NCBI GenBank assembly: GCA_903822175.1
Contig: CAIJOB010000041.1
Span: forward strand, 58,210 to 122,209
Direction of reading: 5' to 3'
From: an uncultured Alphaproteobacteria bacterium
GTDB lineage: Bacteria; Pseudomonadota; Alphaproteobacteria; Caulobacterales; Caulobacteraceae
Length of the DNA: 64,000 bases
This document shows positions 1 to 9,339 of the stretch, piece by piece. The translations under genes and the position numbers were made by a program. Under the pieces are notes generated by a model that had not been told where the DNA came from, made no database searches, and saw only the letters and a program-made list of their open reading frames with translations. Each line of letters begins with the position of its first letter. The stretch's first letter is position 1.

Positions 1-702
1 GGCGAGCGCCGGGGTCAGCGCGTGGCGGCGGCGGCGCATGGCCGCCCCGGTCAGGCCGAAGCCGACGATCATCAGGCCCCAGGCGGCCGGTTCGGGCACT
101 GCGCCGCCGACAGCCGAGATGGTGGTCGAGAAGAAGGCTTCGCCAGACGGATCCTGCTGCGACCATATCCAGTGCGCCGACGTCGGGATGCCGGGCACCG
201 CGCCGCCGATGGCGCCGCCCCAGATCGCCGTGCCGTTGGCGCCCAGATCGACAGGCGCATCGCTGGGCGCGGTCCAGGAGACCGGGCCACCGAGATTCTG
301 AACCACGCTGTTGGGGTCCGCGCGCCAGTCGGCGGCGTCGGTGCCGAGCGTCTGGGTCCCGTTGGCGAAGACGTGGCTGGTGTCGGAAAGCGTGAAACTG
401 CCCAGCAGGGCGTCGGGATTGCCGCCGGCCATGTTGCCCGGGCCGTACCAATTGTTGGCCACCACGTGCAGGTAATAGGTCTGGCCCGGATCGAGCTCGG
501 CGGTGAAGGTCTGAGCGACCCACCACACGGCGCCCGAAGCAACCAGCGTGCCCCGCGCGCTGTCCGAGGTCGACAGGTAGGCATTGTACTCGTTGTCGGC
601 GGTGATCGCGCCGCTCAGCGTCGTCGACGCCTGGGCGGCCGTGCCGGCGAGCAAGGCGGTCGCAGCGGCCGCGGCAGTCAGGAACCTGTTGGAGATGCGC
701 AT
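1..702 (-). CDS. PEP-CTERM sorted exported protein (3' end outside window)
   Basis: The reading frame runs from an ATG at 702 to the left edge without a stop, so at least 234 residues are present and only the last few may be missing. Residues 1-26 form a signal peptide ending in an ATAAQA-like cleavage region. The C-terminus has the sorting signal: VPEP at about 202-205, then W-G-L-M and a hydrophobic glycine-rich helix, then an RRRR cluster. Known PEP-CTERM proteins are processed by an exosortase/archaeosortase-type enzyme and end up in the envelope or the extracellular matrix. No exosortase is in the window. The middle part is rich in Ser, Thr, Asn and Gly and has no enzyme motif that I recognise, so its role is unknown. 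Confidence 0.85.
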   Translation of the reverse strand, partial: MRISNRFLTAAAAATALLAGTAAQASTTLSGAITADNEYNAYLSTSDSARGTLVASGAVWWVAQTFTAELDPGQTYYLHVVANNWYGPGNMAGGNPDALLGSFTLSDTSHVFANGTQTLGTDAADWRADPNSVVQNLGGPVSWTAPSDAPVDLGANGTAIWGGAIGGAVPGIPTSAHWIWSQQDPSGEAFFSTTISAVGGAVPEPAAWGLMIVGFGLTGAAMRRRRHALTPALA

Positions 703-930
703 GGAACTGTCGGCCCCCGTTGTAGAATTCTCGTTTCACCGGACGTAGTCGCATCAGGCGGAGCCGTTCCGGTATCAAACCGGGACAACCCACAGGGTAC
801 GTTGCAAAAACCGGACCGGACGCCGGCCCGCGGTGGGATGTCGCGCCGTCAAAAATGTCCAGTCGCGCGGCTCTGGCTTTGCGGCGAAGCTTGGACCTAA
901 GCTCGCGCTACAAGCTGGGGAATTCGTCAG

Positions 931-2988
931 ATGCTGAAACAACTCGCTCTTGCCGGCGCCGCCGTGGCGGTCCTGGCCCTCGCCGCGCCGTCCGCAGGCC
1001 TCGCCAAGCCGGTGACGGTCCGCGACATCGCTCGCTCGGTGAAGCTCGCCGATCCGCACATCTCGCCGGATGGCAAGTCGATTGCCTATGTCGAGAGCCG
1101 CGCCGATCTGGAGAGCGACGAGTTCCGCAGTGAGATCATGGTCGTGGATGTCGCGAGCCATGCGGTACGGCCGATCACCCGTACGCGGCATCATGCGGGC
1201 TCACCCCGCTGGTCGCCGGACGGGACCCGGCTGGCCTTCACCGCACCAGACGCGGACAAGAATCTGCAGGTCTATGTGCTGCCCATGGGCGGCGGTGAGG
1301 CGCTGCAGCTCACCAAGGGCAAGGACAGCGTCCAGCAGCTCGCCTGGAGCCCGGACGGCAAGTCGATCGCCTATGCCGTCAGCGACCCCGCGCCGGAGCT
1401 GAAGGGCGAGGACAAGTTCCGCACCGGTTTCAAGGTCGGCAACGACGATGTGACGGTCAGCGAGGCGGTGCGGCCGGCGCACCTGTGGCTGACCGCGGCC
1501 GACGGGACGGGCGAGGCCAAGCGCCTGACCAAGGGCGACTGGTCCCTGCCCTCCAGCCTGCCGCCCGGGCCGCCGTCGTCGCCGGTGGTCTGGAGCAAGG
1601 ACGGCAAGTCGCTGATCTATGTTGAGCAGAAGACGCCTTCGACGGGCGATCAGCTCAATTCGCGGGTGATGGTGCTGGACGTGGCCAGCGGCAAGACCCG
1701 CGCGGTGACCGGCGAGACCCTGATGGAGGGCTATCCGCAGCTGTCGCCGGACGGGCGGACCATCGCCTATTGGCGCAACCGCGACGCCCATCCCTGGACG
1801 TTCCAGGACGTCTGGCTCGCGCCCTTCGACGGCGGCGCCGGCAAGGACATCGGAGTCGCGCTGGACAAGAACGTCTACGGCACGCTCTGGGCCCCCGATG
1901 GCCAGTCGATGATCGTAGGCGCCAATACCGGCACCACGGTCGGCCTCTGGCGGCTGAAGCCCGACGGCAGCTCCACCCCGATCGAGCTTGGCAAGATGAT
2001 GCCGGCCAATGGCTACTGGCTGGACATCGACGTGGCCCGCGACGGAACCATCGCCGTGGTCGGCCAGACCACAAGTGACCCCTCCGAGCTTTATGTGATC
2101 CCGGCCGGCGGCGGCGCGCCGGTGGCGATCACCCATCAGAACGCGGTCCTCGACGACCTCACGCTCGGCCGTGTCGAGACGGTGACCTGGAAGGGCCCGG
2201 GCGGGCGGATGCTGAACGGGGTCGTCACCTATCCGCCCGGTTTCAAGGCCGACCAGAAGTATCCCCTGGTGCTCTACGTCCACGGCGGGCCGAACTCGGC
2301 CTCACGAGAGAAATTCGGGGTGGCCGAGCAGGTGTTCGCCGCCAACGGCTACGTGGTCTTCGAGCCGAACTACCGGGGCGGCGACAACGACGGCAACGCC
2401 TTCTACGCCTCGATCTACAAGGACGCCGGTCAGGGCCCGGGCGAGGACGTGATGTCGGGCGTCGAATATCTGAAGTCCAAGGGCTTCGTGGACCCCGCCA
2501 AAATGGCGGTGACCGGCTGGTCCTACGGCGGCTTCATGACCACCTGGCTGGCCGGCCACTATCCGGTCTGGAAGGCGGCCGTGGCGGGCGCGGCGGTCAC
2601 CGACTGGGTGGAGATGTACAACCTGTCGGACGGCAACGTGACGATCACCGGCCAGACGGGGATTTCGCCCTATGTGGCGGGCGGCATGGAGCCGAACCGC
2701 AAGCAGTCGCCGGCGACGATGATGAACCACATCAAGGCCCCGACCCTGGTGATGAGCGACACCGGCGACTTCCGCGTGCCGGCGGCGCAGTCCTACGGCC
2801 TCTATCACGCGCTGAAGGACAACGGCGTGCCGACCGAGTTCGTGGCCTATCCGGTCGGCGGCCACTTCCCGGGCGACCCGATCCGCCAGATGGACGTCTA
2901 CACCCGCTGGGTCGACTGGCTGGACCGCTGGCTGAAGAACGACGGGAAGGAAGCGCCGAAGCCGGAGGCGCCGAAGAAGGCGGACTAA
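931..2988 (+). CDS. S9 family prolyl oligopeptidase / acylaminoacyl-peptidase, exported
   Basis: 685 residues with a signal peptide (about 1-25, ending near GLAKP). The N-terminal half contains repeated SPDG motifs (for example ISPDGKS, WSPDGTR, LSPDGRT) that mark the beta-propeller gating domain of S9 peptidases. The C-terminal alpha/beta-hydrolase domain carries the nucleophile in GWSYGG (Ser531), a probable catalytic Asp613 in the SDTGDFRVP segment and His645 in GGHFPGD, which is the family order Ser-Asp-His. The predicted role is hydrolysis of short peptides in the periplasm. The start follows a GGGGAA ribosome binding site. The next gene begins 2 bases after the stop, which suggests co-transcription. 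Confidence 0.93.
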   Translation: MLKQLALAGAAVAVLALAAPSAGLAKPVTVRDIARSVKLADPHISPDGKSIAYVESRADLESDEFRSEIMVVDVASHAVRPITRTRHHAGSPRWSPDGTRLAFTAPDADKNLQVYVLPMGGGEALQLTKGKDSVQQLAWSPDGKSIAYAVSDPAPELKGEDKFRTGFKVGNDDVTVSEAVRPAHLWLTAADGTGEAKRLTKGDWSLPSSLPPGPPSSPVVWSKDGKSLIYVEQKTPSTGDQLNSRVMVLDVASGKTRAVTGETLMEGYPQLSPDGRTIAYWRNRDAHPWTFQDVWLAPFDGGAGKDIGVALDKNVYGTLWAPDGQSMIVGANTGTTVGLWRLKPDGSSTPIELGKMMPANGYWLDIDVARDGTIAVVGQTTSDPSELYVIPAGGGAPVAITHQNAVLDDLTLGRVETVTWKGPGGRMLNGVVTYPPGFKADQKYPLVLYVHGGPNSASREKFGVAEQVFAANGYVVFEPNYRGGDNDGNAFYASIYKDAGQGPGEDVMSGVEYLKSKGFVDPAKMAVTGWSYGGFMTTWLAGHYPVWKAAVAGAAVTDWVEMYNLSDGNVTITGQTGISPYVAGGMEPNRKQSPATMMNHIKAPTLVMSDTGDFRVPAAQSYGLYHALKDNGVPTEFVAYPVGGHFPGDPIRQMDVYTRWVDWLDRWLKNDGKEAPKPEAPKKAD

Positions 2989-2990
2989 GC

Positions 2991-3710
2991 TTGGATGTCC
3001 ACAAGCCCAAGCCCTGGCACGGCCTTCGGGAGTTCCTGAAGGAGTACGTCATCATCGTGGTGGGCGTGCTGACCGCGCTTGGCGCTGAACAGGCGGTCCA
3101 GACCCTGCATGAGAACCGGATCGCCGATGAAGCCCGCGAGTCGATCCGGGCCGAGGTGCGGGAGAATCTGTTCTGGCTGGAGCGGCGGGCGAACCATCAG
3201 CCCTGCGTGCGCCAGCAGTTCACGGAGATCGGCCAGGTGCTCGACCGCGCCAGGCATGGTCAGCCCTATCCCACGCCGCGACAGCTCGACCGGGTGTTTC
3301 ACGCCAAGCTGACGAGCGTGCGGTGGGAGGCCAATTCGCAGGCCGGCCGCGCCAGTCTGTTCAGCCCTGTCGAGCAGCGAAACCTCGGCAATATGTACTA
3401 CACGACCGAGCAGTACGCCCGCGCCCAGGACATCGAGGAAGACGTCTGGTCGAAGCTGGACGCCATCGAGGGACTGGACCATCTGACGCCGCAGGAGATC
3501 GACGCGTTCGCCATGCTGCTGGCCGAGGCGCGCTATCAGAACGTGGCGGTCAACCTGAACCTCATGCGGGCGCGGCAGTGGGCGACGGTGTTACGGCTGA
3601 AGCCTGAGAATCCCACGGTCACCGCCGTGCCGACCGGCGCCATCGCCCCCGTGGCCTGCGCTTCGATCAGCGCTGCGCCCGACCCGGCGGCAGACGACGG
3701 ATTCCACTAG
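2991..3710 (+). CDS. Hypothetical protein with one N-terminal membrane helix
   Basis: 239 residues from a TTG start placed 2 bases after the upstream stop, so translation is probably coupled to the S9 peptidase gene. The N-terminus is short and basic (KPKPWHGLREFLKEY), followed by one hydrophobic helix (about residues 19-35, VIIVVGVLTALGAEQA) and then a long helical, charged region rich in Glu and Arg, which would lie in the periplasm or along the membrane. The last 30 residues are Ala/Pro-rich. Proteins with this kind of N-terminus (KPWH...REF.KEY..I..GV) recur in Caulobacterales and Sphingomonadales as proteins of unknown function. I cannot assign a role. Confidence 0.8.
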   Translation: MDVHKPKPWHGLREFLKEYVIIVVGVLTALGAEQAVQTLHENRIADEARESIRAEVRENLFWLERRANHQPCVRQQFTEIGQVLDRARHGQPYPTPRQLDRVFHAKLTSVRWEANSQAGRASLFSPVEQRNLGNMYYTTEQYARAQDIEEDVWSKLDAIEGLDHLTPQEIDAFAMLLAEARYQNVAVNLNLMRARQWATVLRLKPENPTVTAVPTGAIAPVACASISAAPDPAADDGFH

Positions 3711-3778
3711 GGCGAAGTCGGCTAGACGACACAGCGTCGGCGCGGTTAGCTCGGGCGGATGGTTTGGGGGGCCAGAGC

Positions 3779-4807
3779 ATGATCTTCGAACAGATCGCCA
3801 CGGGCGGATGTCAGTCCTATCTGCTGGCCTGTCAGGACACTCAGGCCGCGGTGCTGATCGACCCGGAGCTGAGCCGGATCGACCTCTATCGCGGGCTCTG
3901 CGCCAAGCACGGCGTCTCGATCAAATACGTCATCGACACCCACACCCACGCTGACCATTTCTCGGCCAGCAAGGAACTGGGCAAGGCGCTGGGAGCCCCG
4001 GTGGTGATGCACCGGCTGGCGCCCGCGCCCTATGCCGACCTGCGGCTGGACGATGGCGACATGCTGATCGCCGGGGGCTTAAGACTGAAGGCGCTGCACA
4101 CACCGGGGCATACGCGGGATTCCATGAGCCTGGTGATGGACGACCGGGTGTTCACCGGCGACACCCTGCTGATCGGCGGCACCGGGCGCACCGACCTGCC
4201 GACCGGCGACCCGCACGAACTCTACGACAGCCTGTTCGAGGGCCTGCTGCGCCTGCCGCCGGAGATGCTGGTGTTTCCGGCCCACGACTACAAAGGCCGC
4301 AGCCACTCCACCATCGGGGCCGAGATCGAGGGCAACCCGCGCCTGCAGAAGACCGACCGCGCCGAGTTCGTGGCGATGATGCAGGCGCTCGACCTGGCCG
4401 CGCCGACGCATCTGACCGAGGCGCTGCGCACCAATATGAGCGGCGGCAAGACGGTGGCGCAGCTGTTGAGCGAGGCGGCGGCCAAGGTGCCGTTCATGTC
4501 GATGGCCGAGTTGAACGAGCGGCTGGGCGGCAACCGCCGCGACCTGGTGATCCTGGACCTGCGCGAGAAGGACGCCTTCGAGGCCGGCCATGTGCCCGGC
4601 GCGCGCCACCTGCCGCGCGGTCAGCTGGAGTTGCGGGTCAACAGCGAGCTTCCGGACCCAACGGTGCGCATCCTCACCTACTGCGAGTTCGGCAAGATCT
4701 CGACGCTGGCGGCCGCCACCCTGCGCGAGCTGGGCTACGGCCGCGCGGTGGCGCTGGACGGCGGCATGACCGCCTGGCGCGAGGCTGAGTTTCCGCTGGA
4801 GCGCTGA
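3779..4807 (+). CDS. MBL-fold hydrolase fused to a rhodanese domain
   Basis: 342 residues. The N-terminal metallo-beta-lactamase domain (about 1-230) has the metal-binding HTHADH motif at residues 55-60, a second ligand region in HTPGHT and the GDTLLIGGTGRTDLP loop typical of persulfide dioxygenase/glyoxalase-II-like enzymes. The C-terminal rhodanese domain (about 240-342) keeps the active-site cysteine (Cys302 in YCEFGK). This domain pair is found in enzymes that handle glutathione persulfide or other sulfane sulfur, so sulfide detoxification is likely but not proven. A TTG 15 bases upstream is in frame, but the G-run just before 3779 is a better ribosome binding site for the ATG used here. 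Confidence 0.88.
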   Translation: MIFEQIATGGCQSYLLACQDTQAAVLIDPELSRIDLYRGLCAKHGVSIKYVIDTHTHADHFSASKELGKALGAPVVMHRLAPAPYADLRLDDGDMLIAGGLRLKALHTPGHTRDSMSLVMDDRVFTGDTLLIGGTGRTDLPTGDPHELYDSLFEGLLRLPPEMLVFPAHDYKGRSHSTIGAEIEGNPRLQKTDRAEFVAMMQALDLAAPTHLTEALRTNMSGGKTVAQLLSEAAAKVPFMSMAELNERLGGNRRDLVILDLREKDAFEAGHVPGARHLPRGQLELRVNSELPDPTVRILTYCEFGKISTLAAATLRELGYGRAVALDGGMTAWREAEFPLER

Positions 4808-4895
4808 ACGCCCCCCTCTCTTGGAGAATGGCTCGCCTCGCCCGACCGCCGCCGCTAGGGTCCCATCACCTTTGCTTTTCAGTGGATTCCCCGAC

Positions 4896-6293
4896 TTGAA
4901 AACCCTGCTCTTCGCCGGCCTCGCCACCGCGGCCGTTCTCGCCTCGATGCCGGTGATGGCGCAGACCCCCAAGCCCGACCCGGCCCTGCACGACCAGGCG
5001 CTGGACCTGCTGAAGAAGGGCATCGCCTACCGCACCGTGATCCCGGGCAATCAGGTCCCGGTCTATGCGGCCTATCTGAAGAGCGTGCTGGTCGCCGCGG
5101 GCTTCAAGCCCGACGAGGTGAAGATCGAGCCGGTGGCCGGCAGCGCCGTTCTGGTCGCCCACTTCGCGGGAACCGATCCCAAGCTGAAGCCCATCGTGGT
5201 GATCGACCACATGGACGTCGTCGAGGCCAAGCCCGCCGACTGGACGCGCGACCCGTTCACCCCGGTGGTCGAGAACGGCTACGTCTTCGGTCGCGGCGCC
5301 ATCGACGACAAGTTCGACGTCTCGATGATCGTAACCGTGCTCGCCAAGCTCAAGCGCGAAGGCTGGGCGCCGCGCCGCGAGGTGATCCTGGCGCTGAGCG
5401 GCGACGAAGAGACCCTGATGCAGACCGCGCGGCATCTGGCGCAGGAGCTGAAAGGCGCCGAACTGGTGCTCAACGGCGACGCCGGCGGCGGCGAACTGTC
5501 GGAAGAGGGCAAGCCGCAGATCTACACCCTGCAGGCAGCCGAGAAGACCTACGCCGACTTCGAGATCACCGTCACCGATCCGGGCGGCCACTCCAGTCGG
5601 CCCGGTCGCACCAACGCGATCTATCAGCTGGGCGCGGACCTGGCGAAGCTCTCGGCCTTCCAGTTCCCGGCCATGCAGAGCGAGATCACCATGGGCGCGT
5701 TCAAGGCCGCGGCCCCGACCGAACCCGGTCCGGTGGGCGACGCGCTGCGCGCCTATGTGCGCAATCCGAAGGACGAGGCGGCGATCGCGGTGCTGTCGGC
5801 CGACCGCGACATGGTGGGCCAGCTGCGCACCACCTGCGTGGCGACCATGATCCAGGGCGGCCACGCCACCAACGCGCTCCCGCAAAAGGCCACGGCTTCC
5901 GTCAACTGCCGCATCTTCCCGGGCACGCCGTCTGAGGAGGTCCGCAAGACCATCGTCAAGGTGATCGCCGACCCGGGCGCGACGGTGGTGCGGGAGAACG
6001 ACGGCTCCATCGACGCCCCGGCCTCGCCGCTGCGCGCCGATGTCCTGGCCGCGGTGACCAAGGCGGTGCATGCCCGCTATCCCGGCCTGCCGGTGGCGCC
6101 GGGGATGTCGGCGGGCGCCACGGACTCGATGTTCTTCCGCGCCCTGGGCGTGCCGGCCTATGGCGTCGGCGGGGCCTTCATGAAGTCGTCGGACGACTTC
6201 GCTCACGGCCTGAACGAACGCGTGCCGCTGGCGACCATCGATGGCGCGCTGTTCCAGTGGGAAAGCGTGCTCAAGGACCTGGCGGCGAAGTAG
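4896..6293 (+). CDS. M20 family metallopeptidase, exported
   Basis: 465 residues from a TTG start that gives a clean signal peptide (KTLLFAGLATAAVLASMPVMAQ). An in-frame ATG at 4821 would add 25 residues that look unrelated to the family, so I prefer 4896. Metal-binding motifs of M20 peptidases are visible: the VIDHMDVVEA segment (His-x-Asp), RGAIDDK, then SGDEETL with the catalytic Glu pair, and NGDAGGGE. Near residues 210-240 is the usual dimerisation-domain GGHSSRPG motif. It probably removes residues from peptides in the periplasm, like the annotated M20/M25/M40 dipeptidases. It is a stand-alone gene between the MBL-rhodanese gene and an exported unknown. Confidence 0.88.
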   Translation: MKTLLFAGLATAAVLASMPVMAQTPKPDPALHDQALDLLKKGIAYRTVIPGNQVPVYAAYLKSVLVAAGFKPDEVKIEPVAGSAVLVAHFAGTDPKLKPIVVIDHMDVVEAKPADWTRDPFTPVVENGYVFGRGAIDDKFDVSMIVTVLAKLKREGWAPRREVILALSGDEETLMQTARHLAQELKGAELVLNGDAGGGELSEEGKPQIYTLQAAEKTYADFEITVTDPGGHSSRPGRTNAIYQLGADLAKLSAFQFPAMQSEITMGAFKAAAPTEPGPVGDALRAYVRNPKDEAAIAVLSADRDMVGQLRTTCVATMIQGGHATNALPQKATASVNCRIFPGTPSEEVRKTIVKVIADPGATVVRENDGSIDAPASPLRADVLAAVTKAVHARYPGLPVAPGMSAGATDSMFFRALGVPAYGVGGAFMKSSDDFAHGLNERVPLATIDGALFQWESVLKDLAAK

Positions 6294-6387
6294 CCGCCGC
6301 TCGCCGCGCCGCCCCACCTATAGAGGGGAGGCGAAGCCGGAAACGTCCCGCCTATCCTGACCGAACGAGAGTTTGGGGGGATCGGCG

Positions 6388-7494
6388 ATGCAACGAACCA
6401 TGTCGCGGCTGGTGCTGACGCTGCTGTTGAGCGCCGCCATCTCGCCCCAGGCCCAGGCCCAGGAGCCGGCACAGCAGCCGTCCGCCTCCCCGAAGGCGGC
6501 CCGGGCGCCCAGCGTCGCCGCCGACAACCCCGCGGGCCTGAAGGGCCTGAACCGCGTGGTGATCGGCTCGTTCACCGTCGATGTCCTCGACCGCATGGAG
6601 GCGACCGAGCAGATCGGCGGAATCGAGCTGGTCTCCGGTGCGCCCTCCGATCTGGTGGTCACCCTGGTGGGCGCCGACCGCAGCCGCTACGAGGCCCTGG
6701 CCGACGCCGCCTATGAGCGCTTCGCCGCCGACCTGACCGCCAAGGGTTTCACCGTGGTGTCGCCGGACGAGCTGCGCGCCAACAGCGAGTTCCAGAAGAT
6801 CGCCAAGGCCGACGCCGGCCTGTCCCGGGACGAGCGCTCGCCGGCCGGAAGCAACCGCTACGTGAGCGCCAAGGGCCTGCCGATCTACCTGGTCGATGAG
6901 ACGACCATGTTCCCGCACACCGAAATCCACGTCTTCGGGCCCAAGCCCAAGCGTGATCCCTATATCGGCTGGGGCAGCACGATGGGCGCAGGCTTCGCGC
7001 GCATCGGCTTCGAGCATCAGCGCGCGGTGGCCAAGAGCCTGGGCGCCCCGGTGCTGAACGTCCGCATCACCCTGCTGGGCGGCCAGGCGCAGCTCGACCG
7101 CGCCTTCTGGAAGACCGCCGGCACGGCCAAGACCGACGCGGCCATGACCTTCGTCGCGCTCTACAACCGGGTCATCGTGGTGGGCCCGGAGTCTGGCATC
7201 TCGCGCGTTCGGCTTAGCGAGGACATGTCCACCGAAAAGCTCGGCGAGCTGGTGAGCACCACCACCGGCGGCGACAAGGCCCTGCAGGCGGCGGGCAACA
7301 CCGCCATCGCGGTTTCCCGCTTCGCCGGCGCCTTCATCCCCGGCGGCGGCGGCGGGCTGATCGGCGCCATGCACTACAGCAACAAGAAGACCTATGAGGT
7401 CCGCACCGACCAGGCCACGTTCGAGGCCGCCCTGAACGGTGGCTTCACCGACGTCAGCCAGGCCCTGACCGCCGAGATGGCCCGCCAGCGGTGA
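6388..7494 (+). CDS. Exported protein of unknown function
   Basis: 368 residues with a signal peptide (MQRTMSRLVLTLLLSAA, cleavage near AQA-QE). An upstream in-frame TTG at 6373 lies inside the G-rich ribosome binding site (GGGGGGA), so the ATG at 6388 is the better start. The mature part shows an alternating alpha/beta pattern, a DADxxR-rich middle and a glycine-rich stretch near the C-terminus (IPGGGGGLIGAMHYSNKK). No catalytic motif is recognisable. It resembles the many exported proteins of Caulobacterales that have no assigned function. Confidence 0.78.
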   Translation: MQRTMSRLVLTLLLSAAISPQAQAQEPAQQPSASPKAARAPSVAADNPAGLKGLNRVVIGSFTVDVLDRMEATEQIGGIELVSGAPSDLVVTLVGADRSRYEALADAAYERFAADLTAKGFTVVSPDELRANSEFQKIAKADAGLSRDERSPAGSNRYVSAKGLPIYLVDETTMFPHTEIHVFGPKPKRDPYIGWGSTMGAGFARIGFEHQRAVAKSLGAPVLNVRITLLGGQAQLDRAFWKTAGTAKTDAAMTFVALYNRVIVVGPESGISRVRLSEDMSTEKLGELVSTTTGGDKALQAAGNTAIAVSRFAGAFIPGGGGGLIGAMHYSNKKTYEVRTDQATFEAALNGGFTDVSQALTAEMARQR

Positions 7495-7506
7495 TCTGGC
7501 GAGCCG

Positions 7507-8355
7507 TCAGTCCCGCTGGGCCGCGCCGCGCACCAGCTGCGCGATCCGCTCCGCGTCCTGCGGCGTCGCGGGGTTGTAGATCAGCAGGCTGAGATCGGTG
7601 CGGCCGTCGACCGCGAAGGTGGAGTATTCGAAACCCACCGGGCCCAGGATCGGGTGGTTGAGCTGCTTGACCATCTCGCGGTGCACGACCGCCGGCAGCT
7701 CGTTCTCGCGCCACAGCGCCCGGAACTCCGGGCTGAGCCGGCTTAGCTCCTCCACGATCGGCTCCACGTCCGCCGCGGCGCCGGCGCGGGCGGCGTCCAG
7801 CCGAAACGCGCTGACGATGAAGCGCGCGACGCTGTCCCAGTGGCTGTGCGCCGCCTGGGCGCGGGGATCGAGGAACAGGTGGCGCAGCATGTTGCGCTCG
7901 GCCGGCGGCATGGCGCCGTAATCGGCCAGCATGACGGCGGACGCCTGGTTCCAGGCCACCACGTCCCAGGTGGCGGTGCGGATCAGCGCCGGCGTCGGGT
8001 CCAACGCGTCGAGCACCCGTTGCAGCCGGGGCGTCACGCCCTCGTTCTTGCGGTAGCGCGCCTCCGGCGGGCGGCCCAGACCCAGCAGGAACAGATGCTC
8101 GCGCTCGGTGTCGGTGAGCATCAGGGCGCCGGAGATGCGGTCGAGCACGTCGGCGGACGGCGCCCCGCCGCGGCCCTGCTCAAGCCAAGTGTACCAGGTG
8201 GGACTGATGTTGGCCCGCCCAGCCACCTCTTCGCGCCGCAGCCCCGGCGTGCGCCGCCGGTCGGCCGGGAAGCCGAAGGCGCCGGGGTCGAGCCGGGCGC
8301 GGCGGTCCTTAAGATAGGCCCCGAGCGGATTTTCGGGCGCGAGCAGCTCGCTCAT
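7507..8355 (-). CDS. XRE-type regulator with MmyB-like ligand-binding domain
   Basis: 282 residues. An N-terminal helix-turn-helix (about 10-75, including RRTPGLRREEVAGRANIS and the TWYTWLEQGR segment) is followed by the MmyB/MLTR-type ligand-binding domain (about 100-275), recognised from DPTPALIRTATWDVVAWN and GPVGFEYSTFAVDGR. Members of this family often repress a divergently transcribed oxidoreductase gene. Here the divergent neighbour is an SDR protein at 8449, and a short palindrome lies between the two. The 5' end also contains the sequence from which both promoters must start. Confidence 0.9.
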   Translation of the reverse strand: MSELLAPENPLGAYLKDRRARLDPGAFGFPADRRRTPGLRREEVAGRANISPTWYTWLEQGRGGAPSADVLDRISGALMLTDTEREHLFLLGLGRPPEARYRKNEGVTPRLQRVLDALDPTPALIRTATWDVVAWNQASAVMLADYGAMPPAERNMLRHLFLDPRAQAAHSHWDSVARFIVSAFRLDAARAGAAADVEPIVEELSRLSPEFRALWRENELPAVVHREMVKQLNHPILGPVGFEYSTFAVDGRTDLSLLIYNPATPQDAERIAQLVRGAAQRD

Positions 8356-8365
8356 CCGGTTACTC

Positions 8366-8381
8366 TTTATACCATGATAAA
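8366..8381. promoter_or_regulatory. Candidate operator palindrome between MmyB-type regulator and SDR gene
   Basis: An inverted repeat with arms TTTAT and ATAAA around a 6-base centre lies in an AT-rich island 10 bases upstream of the regulator start and 67 bases upstream of the SDR start. The surrounding bases could also supply a -10 element for the leftward gene (TATAAAG on the minus strand). Its position between divergent genes and next to a DNA-binding regulator suggests an autoregulatory operator; this is inference. Confidence 0.4.
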
Positions 8382-8448
8382 GTCACTACTTTAACAGGAT
8401 ACTCGAAAGCGCGATGAGTGTCTCCTAAGTTCTCTTGGAGGTTTCCCC

Positions 8449-9327
8449 ATGCGTGTTTTCCTGACTGGCGCCAGCGGCTTCATCGGCTCGGCGGTCATTG
8501 CGGAGCTGAAGGCTCACGGCCACGAGGTCCTGGGCCTCGCGCGCAACGACGAGAACGCGGCCAAGCTGGAAGCGGCCGGCGTGGCGGTCCATCGCGGCGA
8601 CCTGAGCGAGCCCGCGACCCTGGCGGCCGGCGCCGCGGCCTGCGACGGGACCATCCACTGCGCCTTCATCCACGACTTCAGCAAGTTCATGGAGAATATC
8701 GCCATCGACCGCACCAATGTGGAGGCGATGCTGAAGGCGCTGGAGGGCTCCGGAAAACCCTTCATCCTCACCTCCGGCACCCTGATGGCCGACCCGGACC
8801 GGGAGGCGACGGAAGAGGACGGCCCCTCGACAGAGGGCGCGGGCGCGGGACGCGGGGCCACCGAGCTGCTGGTCGAGGACTACGCCAAGCGCGGCGTGCG
8901 GGCGATGATCGTGCGCCTGCCGCAAGTGCATGACACCGTAAAGGCCGGCCTGATCAGCTACGCCATTGATGTGGCGAAGGAGAAGGGCGTCTCGGCCTAT
9001 GTCGGCGATGGCTCCGCCCGCTGGGCCGCCGCCGCCGTCGGCGACGTGGCGAAGGTCTACCGGCTCGCGCTCGAGAAGGGCGTGGCCGGGGCCCGCTATC
9101 ATGCGGTGGGCGAATCCGGCGTCACCATGCGCACCGTGGCCGAGGCGGTGGGCAAGCGCCTGGGCCTGCCGGTCGTCTCGATCACGCCGGAGGAAGCGCC
9201 GGCCCACTTCGGCTTCCTGGCGATGTTCGCCAACCGCGACGCGCCGACCTCCAGCAAGCTGACGCAGGAGCGCCTCGGCTGGACGCCGACCGGTCCGAGC
9301 CTGGTGGAGGACCTGGTCGCGGGCTAG
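8449..9327 (+). CDS. SDR family NAD(P)-dependent oxidoreductase (atypical, epimerase-like)
   Basis: 292 residues. The N-terminal Rossmann motif GASGFIG lies at residues 7-13 and is followed by AHGHEVLGLARN. A Thr/Ser-containing segment (ILTSGTLM, residues 105-112) replaces the usual catalytic TSS/YxxxK pattern, as in atypical short-chain dehydrogenases. The start is well supported by TTGGAGG nine bases upstream. The gene is divergent from the MmyB-type regulator at 7507, which probably controls it. Its substrate cannot be deduced. Confidence 0.88.
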   Translation: MRVFLTGASGFIGSAVIAELKAHGHEVLGLARNDENAAKLEAAGVAVHRGDLSEPATLAAGAAACDGTIHCAFIHDFSKFMENIAIDRTNVEAMLKALEGSGKPFILTSGTLMADPDREATEEDGPSTEGAGAGRGATELLVEDYAKRGVRAMIVRLPQVHDTVKAGLISYAIDVAKEKGVSAYVGDGSARWAAAAVGDVAKVYRLALEKGVAGARYHAVGESGVTMRTVAEAVGKRLGLPVVSITPEEAPAHFGFLAMFANRDAPTSSKLTQERLGWTPTGPSLVEDLVAG

Positions 9328-9339
9328 GCCGCCCGCCGC

